20,594 bases of DNA from Aliarcobacter butzleri (GTDB lineage Bacteria > Campylobacterota > Campylobacteria > Campylobacterales > Arcobacteraceae): the NCBI GenBank assembly GCA_012522985.1, contig JAAYJJ010000165.1:1-20594 (forward strand). Reading direction: 5' to 3'. Shown here piece after piece: positions 15,867 through 20,594 of this stretch (position 1 is the stretch's first letter; every line of letters starts with the position of its first letter). Made by a program: the position numbers and the translations under genes. The notes under the pieces are model-generated. The model had not been told where the DNA came from, made no database searches, and saw only the letters and a list, made by a program, of their open reading frames with translations.

Positions 15867-17159
15867 ATGGGCGAAGAAAATAAAAAGCTTTTAGAAATAC
15901 AGCTTTGGAATATAGCAAATGAACTAAGAGGCAAGATGGATGCTGATGAGTTTAGAGATTATATTTTAGGTTTTATATTTTATAAATATCTTTCTGAAAA
16001 AATTGAAAACTTTACAAACGAACTTCTAAAAGAAGATGAAATCAAATTTAGAAATCTTGATGAAAATGATAATGAAGAAAAAGAGATTTTAGAGAGTTTA
16101 AAAGCTGATTGTCTTGAACATCTTGGATACTTTCTAAAACCAACTGAGCTATTTTCAGCCATAGCCAAAAAAGGAAATAGTGAAAACAATAACTTTATAT
16201 TAGATGACTTGACTCAAATTTTAAGACATATAGAAACTTCAACGATGGGGACAGATAGTGAAGATGATTTTGAACACTTATTTGAAGATTTGGATTTAAC
16301 AAGTACCAAACTAGGACGAAGCGAAGAGGCAAAAAATAAGCTGATTTCAAAAGTTCTATTTCATCTAGATAATGTAAACTTTGAGCTAAAAAATCATGAT
16401 AGAGATGTATTAGGTGATGCTTATGAGTATTTAATAGGACAATTTGCTGCTGGTGCTGGTAAAAAAGCAGGAGAGTTTTATACCCCTCAAGAGGTATCTA
16501 AAATCTTAGCAAAACTAGTAACTGTTGGTAAAAGTAGATTAAGATCAGTTTATGATCCAACTTGTGGAAGTGGTTCTTTGCTTTTACGAGTTGCAAAAGA
16601 GGTTGAAGATGTTGCAAACTTCTATGGTCAAGAGCTAAATAGAACTACATATAACCTAGCACGTATGAATATGATTATGCATGATATTCACTATAGAAAG
16701 TTTGATATAAAACAAGAAGACACACTAGAACACCCTCAACATCAAGAATATAGATTTGAAGCAATTGTAGCAAATCCGCCTTTTAGTGCTAAATGGAGTG
16801 CTAATCCACTATTGTTAAATGATGATAGATTTTCTCAATATGGAAGATTAGCACCCTCTTCAAAAGCTGATTTTGCTTTTGTACAACATATGATTTATCA
16901 TCTAGATGACAATGGTGTTATGGCTGTGGTCTTGCCTCATGGAGTTTTATTTAGAGGAGCTGCTGAAGGTCATATAAGAGAGTATCTAATCAAAGAGAGA
17001 AACTATCTTGATGCAGTTATTGGGCTACCATCAAATATATTTTATGGAACATCTATACCTACTTGTATTTTGGTATTTAAAAAGTGCAGAGTTAATAGCG
17101 GGGATATTTTATTTATTGATGCATCAAATGATTTTGAAAAAGCCAAAAATCAAAACTAA
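15867..17159 (+). CDS. hsdM: Type I restriction-modification DNA methyltransferase subunit, cut short by TAA
   Basis: The adenine-methylating subunit of a type I R-M enzyme. The N-terminal helical domain (1-150) starts with LEIQLWNIANELRGKMDADE; the catalytic domain has AGEFYTPQEV (201-210), motif I DPTCGSGSLLL (230-240) and the NPPF motif IV (303-306) for N6-adenine methylation. The frame stops at TAA 17157-17159 after KNQN, yet the same frame resumes with LTAENIDKIIDTYK and runs 89 more codons of typical HsdM C-terminus to TAG 17427-17429; 520 residues is the usual length. The lost part includes the C-terminal helices that hold HsdS in related enzymes, so the truncated form may be inactive. 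AAGGGA lies eight bases before the ATG. Confidence 0.92.
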   Translation: MGEENKKLLEIQLWNIANELRGKMDADEFRDYILGFIFYKYLSEKIENFTNELLKEDEIKFRNLDENDNEEKEILESLKADCLEHLGYFLKPTELFSAIAKKGNSENNNFILDDLTQILRHIETSTMGTDSEDDFEHLFEDLDLTSTKLGRSEEAKNKLISKVLFHLDNVNFELKNHDRDVLGDAYEYLIGQFAAGAGKKAGEFYTPQEVSKILAKLVTVGKSRLRSVYDPTCGSGSLLLRVAKEVEDVANFYGQELNRTTYNLARMNMIMHDIHYRKFDIKQEDTLEHPQHQEYRFEAIVANPPFSAKWSANPLLLNDDRFSQYGRLAPSSKADFAFVQHMIYHLDDNGVMAVVLPHGVLFRGAAEGHIREYLIKERNYLDAVIGLPSNIFYGTSIPTCILVFKKCRVNSGDILFIDASNDFEKAKNQN

Positions 17160-17429
17160 CTAACAGCCGAAAATATAGATAAAATCATAGATACCTACAA
17201 AAACAGAAAAACAATAGATAAATACTCTTATGTAGCCACACTAGAAGAGATAGAAGAAAACGACTATAACCTAAATATCCCAAGATATGTAGATACATTT
17301 GAAGAAGAAGAGCCTATAGATATAGATAAGGTTTCAAAAGAGTTAAAAGAGCTTGAAATTAGTATGAAAGAGACAGATAAGACAATAGAGGCATTTTGCA
17401 GTGAGCTGGGTATCGCTACACCGTTTTAG
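17160..17429 (+). pseudogene. hsdM: C-terminal remainder of hsdM beyond the in-frame TAA
   Basis: This stretch continues the hsdM frame with no shift. Translated, it gives the typical family C-terminus: IDKIIDTYKNRKTIDKYSYV, EENDYNLNIPRYVDTFEEEE, then a coiled-coil-like segment ending in CSELGIATPF. No convincing restart with a ribosome-binding site exists, so it should be translated only by read-through or if the TAA is an error. Its last 115 bases recur at 18867-18981. Confidence 0.85.
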
Positions 17430-17433
17430 GAGA
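17319..17433 (+). repeat. Duplicated hsdM 3' end, copy 1
   Basis: The 115 bases covering the last codons of hsdM, its TAG stop and the AGGAGA ribosome-binding site for the next gene are repeated at 18867-18981 with four differences (about 96% identity by eye). Confidence 0.92.
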
Positions 17434-17438
17434 AAAAA

Positions 17439-17528
17439 TTGATAAAAGTTTCAAATAATTTGACAAACTTATCTAGATATGATAATATTATTGCATTAAA
17501 ATATTATCTATATAGGATAAATAAGTGA
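17439..17528 (+). CDS. Possible 29-codon leader peptide ahead of the HTH gene
   Basis: A TTG start lies five bases after AGGAGA (17428-17433), and a 29-codon frame beginning MIKVSNNLTNLSRYDN runs to TGA 17526-17528. That stop overlaps the GTG start of the HTH gene as GTGA, the usual sign of translational coupling. Against it: the frame contains the predicted promoter and palindrome, TTG starts are rare, and a frame of this length can occur by chance in AT-rich DNA. Confidence 0.25.
   Translation: MIKVSNNLTNLSRYDNIIALKYYLYRINK
17460..17508 (+). promoter_or_regulatory. Promoter and operator-like palindrome of the HTH/nucleotidyltransferase pair
   Basis: TTGACA (17460-17465) and TAATAT (17483-17488) form a sigma-70 promoter with a 17-base spacer, the best -35 box in the window. 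An inverted repeat GATAATATT (17481-17489) / AATATTATC (17500-17508) with a ten-base spacer covers the -10 box and the predicted start. This is the expected place for an autoregulatory operator of the HTH protein encoded just downstream. Confidence 0.6.
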
Positions 17529-18097
17529 TAGCACCGATTGATTTTATTAGGCAAAAGTATATCATACCAAACAATATCACACAAGATATCTTGTGTGAAT
17601 CTTTAAATATTGGTAAAAAAACCATTAGTGAACTATACCAACATAAAAGAGGATTTACAATACATACAGCAAAAAAGTTTGCTAGATTTTTTGGATTGAA
17701 AGCAGAGTTTATTTTGATGAAACAAATAGAATATGATTTATCTTTGGATAAAGAAGAGTATGAGTCTATCAAACCTTTTAAAATATTGCAAAAAGAAAGA
17801 GAAATAGAACATAGAGCTAAGTGGATTTTGGCAACAATAAATAACTCAATAAGCAATAAACATAATCATTATCTACTAAAAGATTTGGAAAATATTTTTA
17901 AAATACCGTCTATAGATAAAAAATATCAATATGCTATTATAACTATGTTTAAGGAAGTAAGTTTTAGTGATGTAATCAAATATTGTGAACTTCATAGGAT
18001 TAAAAAATCAAATATTAAAAAGTTATATAAGTGTTACCTATCAAGTTATAAAGCAAAACGGATACAAGAATATGAATGGTTACTTGAAGAACTTTGA
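17525..18097 (+). CDS. HigA-like helix-turn-helix protein with long C-terminal extension
   Basis: A 190-residue protein. Residues 1-72 match HigA-type antitoxins: an N-terminal segment (APIDFIRQKYIIPNNITQ), a Cro/C1-like HTH (about 18-60, with LNIGKKTISELYQHKRG as the recognition region) and the family ending FFGLKAEFILMKQIEYDL. HigA proteins usually stop near residue 100; here about 115 further residues follow, rich in Lys, Ile and Tyr, with no recognised domain. The GTG start has AGGA seven bases upstream. The 3' end overlaps the nucleotidyltransferase gene by 26 bases, in the antitoxin-then-toxin order usual for such pairs. A palindrome over its promoter suggests self-repression. The role of the extension is unknown; neutralising the partner is the obvious guess. 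Confidence 0.7.
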   Translation: MIAPIDFIRQKYIIPNNITQDILCESLNIGKKTISELYQHKRGFTIHTAKKFARFFGLKAEFILMKQIEYDLSLDKEEYESIKPFKILQKEREIEHRAKWILATINNSISNKHNHYLLKDLENIFKIPSIDKKYQYAIITMFKEVSFSDVIKYCELHRIKKSNIKKLYKCYLSSYKAKRIQEYEWLLEEL

Positions 18098-18764
18098 ACT
18101 ACAAATCAATACTTTAAAAGATGTTTATTTTGAACTATTACAGCCGATAGAAAAAAAAGTATCTTTAAATAATTGGTGGCTATTTGGTGGTGGTACTGCT
18201 TTATCTATGTTTTATTTTAAGCATACAAAATCTTTTGGTCTAGAAATATTTATAACCGAAAGACAAGTATTTGACTTCCTTGATCCTAAATGGTTTATAG
18301 ATGAGAGTAAGATTTTTGATAATACTAACTATAGGTTTAATAGATTTAATCATCACCTAGCATTAAGAACAAAATCAAATATTAAAGTTGATTTTTTAGT
18401 AAATGAGTCAATTATTAATTGTCCTATAAAATCGGATATATTAAATTTAGGATTTGATATCTATGTTGAAAGTGTAGAAGATATTATAGCTAAAAAAATA
18501 TTATGGAGAAAAGAAGATAATTTAGCAAGAGATATTTTTGATTTGGCATTGGCTATTGTTAAAAACAATAATATATTACTAAATCTTATAGATTCTAGAT
18601 TTATTTCTATAGATGATTTAAAAAAGTTAAATAATGCATTAACAAAACTTGATAAAAACATCTATAAAGTTGAAATAGGCAAAATTGAACCAGAAATTGA
18701 ATTTACAAAAATTGCAGATAATGCACAAAGTATTATTTATGAAAACATTAAAAATATCATATAA
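18072..18764 (+). CDS. AbiEii/AbiGii-like nucleotidyltransferase (putative toxin) with altered catalytic motif
   Basis: A 230-residue protein starting at ATG 18072; a GTG at 17985 in the same frame would give 29 more residues but lies deep in the upstream gene. The AbiEii layout is clear: WWLFGGGTALSMFYFKHTKS (35-54), then the metal-binding motif, the third acidic strand KVDFLV (Asp107), VESVEDIIAKKIL (132-144) and ARDIFDLALAI (152-162). Family members transfer nucleotides, in some cases to tRNA, and act as toxins of type IV or related systems. Unusually, the expected S-x-D-x-D motif reads SFGLEIF (54-60), with Gly56 for the first Asp and Glu58 for the second. It may be inactive or use different chemistry. 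It overlaps the HTH gene by 26 bases. Confidence 0.72.
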   Translation: MNGYLKNFELQINTLKDVYFELLQPIEKKVSLNNWWLFGGGTALSMFYFKHTKSFGLEIFITERQVFDFLDPKWFIDESKIFDNTNYRFNRFNHHLALRTKSNIKVDFLVNESIINCPIKSDILNLGFDIYVESVEDIIAKKILWRKEDNLARDIFDLALAIVKNNNILLNLIDSRFISIDDLKKLNNALTKLDKNIYKVEIGKIEPEIEFTKIADNAQSIIYENIKNII

Positions 18765-18791
18765 TATTTTAACAATCAAAAGAGTAAGTAG

Positions 18792-18857
18792 ATGAGCAAA
18801 AATATAAATGTACCAAGCTTGAGATTTAAAGAGTTTAGTGGGGAGTGGGAAGAGAAG
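18792..18857 (+). repeat. Duplicated hsdS 5' end, copy 1
   Basis: The first 22 codons of an hsdS gene; the counterpart is 20320-20385, with six differences in 66 bases by eye, clustered around codons 9-11. Confidence 0.9.
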
Positions 18858-18977
18858 AAGCTTGGAGATATAGATAGGGTTTCAAAAGAGTTAAAAGAGC
18901 TTGAAATTAGTATGAAAAAAACAGATAAGACAATAGAGGCATTTTGCAGTGAGCTGGGTATTGCTACACCGTTTTAG
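18792..18977 (+). pseudogene. Chimeric scar: hsdS first codons joined to hsdM last codons
   Basis: A 61-codon frame. Its first 22-25 codons (SKNINVPSLRFKEFSGEWEE) match the start of the hsdS gene at 20320, and the rest (from DRVSKELKELEIS to CSELGIATPF) matches the end of hsdM. The join is at GATATA around 18867. Both parts stay in frame, but neither carries a working domain: no target-recognition domain and no methylase core. It is best read as the remnant of a deletion between hsdS of one cassette and hsdM of another. Whether the peptide is made is unknown; the sequence before the ATG has no strong Shine-Dalgarno. Confidence 0.85.
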
Positions 18978-18981
18978 GAGA
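18867..18981 (+). repeat. Duplicated hsdM 3' end, copy 2
   Basis: Counterpart of 17319-17433. The TAG stop and AGGAGA are retained, and here AGGAG serves as the ribosome-binding site for the RhuM-like frame at 18987. Confidence 0.92.
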
Positions 18982-18986
18982 GAGTT

Positions 18987-19286
18987 ATGAGTAATGAACT
19001 AAATAATCAAATAGTAATATATGAAGATACAAATGGGGATATAAAGCTAGAAACAAGGCTTGAAGATGAAACTATTTGGCTAAATCAAGAGCAGATGTCA
19101 AAGCTATTTGGAAGAGATAGAACAGTTATTTCAAGACATATAGGCAATATTTTTAAAGATAAAGAACTAGAAGAAAATATGGTATGTGCAAATTTTGCAC
19201 ATACCACTAAACATGGTGCAATAGAGAATAAAACACAGCAAAAAGATACTATTATAAATCTAATAGTGAATATTTTGCAAGGCTAA
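18987..19286 (+). pseudogene. RhuM-family N-terminal fragment
   Basis: A 99-residue frame matching the start of RhuM-family proteins: IVIYEDTNGDIKLETRLEDE, TIWLNQEQMSKLFGRDRTVI, SRHIGNIFKDKELEEN and the following VCANFAHTTKHGAIENKTQ. Full-length members are roughly 300 residues or more. Here the conserved continuation (usually YNLDVIISVGYRV or similar) is degraded to INLIVNILQG and stops. The AGGAG at 18976-18980 and the ATG at 18987 are intact, so the N-terminal HTH-like piece could still be translated. RhuM genes are frequent passengers in type I R-M loci and their function is poorly known. The stop lies three bases before the nuclease gene. Confidence 0.65.
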
Positions 19287-19289
19287 AAA

Positions 19290-20327
19290 ATGAGCAATAT
19301 TATAAAAAATGATTTAATACAAAACATCAGAAACCTTTTAATAGCTTCAAGAAATCAAGTTGTACAAACTGTAAATAGTGTAATGGTACAAACCTATTGG
19401 AATATAGGAAAAATGATAGTTGAAGATGAGCAAAATGGAGAAACTAGAGCTGAATATGGAAAAAAGCAGCTTCAATCTATCTCCAAAACTCTTACAGATG
19501 AGTTTCGAAAAGGTTTTGATACAACTAATTTGAGAAAAATGAGGCAATTTTATTTGGTTTTTCCAAATCAAGACTCAGTGAGTCTCAAATTGACTTGGAC
19601 ACATTATAGAACTTTAATAAGAGTTGAAAATCAGAGTGCTAGAGAATGGTATATACAAGAAGCTATCACAAATAACTGGAGTGTAAGGGCTTTGGAGAGA
19701 CAAATTTTAAAGCTTTATTATGAAAGACTTTTAAGCTCAAATGATAAAACTCCACTAATAGATGAAGCAAATGAAAATATAAAAGCTCTACAAACAACAG
19801 AACAAACAACAGATATTAAAAACTATCTTCGAGACCCATATGTTTTTGATTTTTTAAATCTTCCAAACGAGGCTTTACTTGAGACAAATATTGAACAAGC
19901 TTTGATAGATAATCTTCAAAAGTTTTTGCTAGAACTTGGGCGTGGTTTTGCTTTTGTTGAGAGGCAACAAAGGCTTAGTGTAGAAGAACAAGATTTTTAT
20001 ATAGATTTGGTTTTTTACAACTTCAAACTTAAATGTTTTTTGCTTATAGATTTAAAATTAGGAAAACTCACCCATCAAGATGTAGGGCAAATGGATACCT
20101 ATGTAAGAGTATATGATAAGTTTCACAAAAGTCAAGATGATAATCCAACTATTGGGCTAATACTTTGTAGCGAGTCTTCACAAGCAGTTGCAAAGTATTC
20201 TGTCTTGAGTGAAAGCAAACAGCTGTTTTCTAGTAAATATTTGCCATTTTTACCAACTATAGAAGAGCTTGAATATGAGCTAGAGATTAGAAGAGATATG
20301 ATAACAAGTGACGCTACAAATGAGTAA
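19290..20327 (+). CDS. DUF1016/YhcG-type PD-(D/E)XK nuclease
   Basis: A 345-residue, apparently intact protein. The N-terminal DUF1016 domain (about 5-150) includes QTYWNIGKMIVEDEQNG, DEFRKGFDTTNLRKMRQFY and LTWTHYRTLIRVENQSAREW. The C-terminal nuclease domain shows DPYVFDFLNLP, the helix with Glu202, VERQQRLSVEEQDFYIDLVF (Asp239) and the core LIDLKLG (Asp254, Lys256) followed by Gln267 in DVGQMDTYV, a complete PD-(D/E)XK set. AAGG lies seven bases before the ATG. The last codons overlap the hsdS start by eight bases, so it is translated with hsdS. Such nucleases often accompany type I R-M systems; the target is unknown. Confidence 0.9.
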   Translation: MSNIIKNDLIQNIRNLLIASRNQVVQTVNSVMVQTYWNIGKMIVEDEQNGETRAEYGKKQLQSISKTLTDEFRKGFDTTNLRKMRQFYLVFPNQDSVSLKLTWTHYRTLIRVENQSAREWYIQEAITNNWSVRALERQILKLYYERLLSSNDKTPLIDEANENIKALQTTEQTTDIKNYLRDPYVFDFLNLPNEALLETNIEQALIDNLQKFLLELGRGFAFVERQQRLSVEEQDFYIDLVFYNFKLKCFLLIDLKLGKLTHQDVGQMDTYVRVYDKFHKSQDDNPTIGLILCSESSQAVAKYSVLSESKQLFSSKYLPFLPTIEELEYELEIRRDMITSDATNE

Positions 20328-20385
20328 AAATATAAATGTACCAATACTAAGGTTTAAAGAGTTTAGTGGGGAGTGGGAAGAGAAA
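20320..20385 (+). repeat. Duplicated hsdS 5' end, copy 2
   Basis: The first 22 codons of the intact-looking hsdS; the counterpart is in the chimeric scar at 18792-18857. Confidence 0.9.
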
Positions 20386-20594
20386 ACACTAAATGATTTA
20401 GGTACTTTTTTAGGTGGAGGTACTCCTAGTAGAAGTAATGAATCTTATTGGGAAGGTAATATTCCTTGGATTTCTAGTTCTGATATTTTAGAAGATAATA
20501 TTCATAAAATAAATATAAGTAGATTTATTAATCAAATATCTATAAAAGAATCAGCTACAAAACTTATTCCTAAAAATAGTATATTGTTTGTTTC
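20320..20594 (+). CDS. hsdS: Type I restriction-modification specificity subunit, 5' part
   Basis: The first 91 codons of the specificity subunit, running off the window end. After the short lead SKNINVPILRFKEFSGEWEE comes the start of the first target-recognition domain: KTLNDLGTFLGGGTPSRSNE, then YWEGNIPWISSSDILEDNI, the standard HsdS pattern G-G-TP-S and IPW. HsdS sets the DNA sequence recognised by the HsdM/HsdR complex. The ATG overlaps the nuclease stop (ATGAGTAA). Completeness cannot be judged. Because hsdM is interrupted, this subunit may lack a working partner in this strain. Confidence 0.93.
   Translation, partial: MSKNINVPILRFKEFSGEWEEKTLNDLGTFLGGGTPSRSNESYWEGNIPWISSSDILEDNIHKINISRFINQISIKESATKLIPKNSILFV

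Noticed and set aside
17985..18071. GTG start giving the nucleotidyltransferase 29 extra residues
   Set aside because: It would create an overlap of more than 110 bases with the HTH gene, and the added residues are not typical of AbiEii-like proteins; ATG 18072 is preferred.
15867..20594. Insertion sequence or integrase as the cause of the mosaic island
   Set aside because: No transposase, integrase, terminal inverted repeats or target-site duplication is visible; homologous or microhomology recombination explains the junctions.

Overview
The window is AT-rich chromosomal DNA of a member of the Campylobacterota (epsilonproteobacteria), most likely an Arcobacter-like organism. This rests on the peb4-fba gene pair as in Campylobacter, a menaquinone-futalosine enzyme (MqnE), a compact rpsL-rpsG-fusA ribosomal operon without tuf, A/T-heavy codon use and short AGGA-type ribosome binding sites. 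The genus is an inference. Genes are densely packed; no gene-free stretch exceeds 300 bases (the longest is about 250 bases between rpsL and hsdM).

Region 1 (1-9127) is mostly housekeeping: a polytopic oxidase-I/NnrS-like membrane protein; a small-kinase gene interrupted by an in-frame TAA; a TAXI-type solute-binding protein; trpS; a DUF502 membrane protein; a probable operon of beta-carbonic anhydrase, a small membrane protein and mqnE; and an OmpR-type two-component system. Region 2 (9128-15866) holds peb4-fba on the plus strand, then a minus-strand block of purN, a TRIC-type channel and the str operon (rpsL, rpsG, fusA). Several intergenic gaps carry terminators and unusual repeats, including heptanucleotide arrays beside a REP-like palindrome.

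Region 3 (15867-20594) is an accessory defence island reading away from rpsL: a type I restriction-modification locus in which hsdM (interrupted by an in-frame TAA) is separated from hsdS (running off the window) by two cargo modules. The first is an overlapping pair: a HigA-like helix-turn-helix protein with a long C-terminal extension, and an AbiEii-like nucleotidyltransferase with an altered catalytic motif, behind a promoter overlapped by an operator-like palindrome. The second is a RhuM-family fragment and a DUF1016/YhcG-type PD-(D/E)XK nuclease whose end overlaps the start of hsdS. Between the modules is a scar in which the first codons of hsdS are joined to a second copy of the 3' end of hsdM. 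The simplest reading is that two related hsdM-cargo-hsdS cassettes collapsed into one by deletion. hsdR is not in the window.

The most unusual material is the mosaic defence island and its HTH/nucleotidyltransferase pair, followed by the two independent single-codon TAA interruptions, the structured rpsG-fusA gap and the intergenic heptad repeats.
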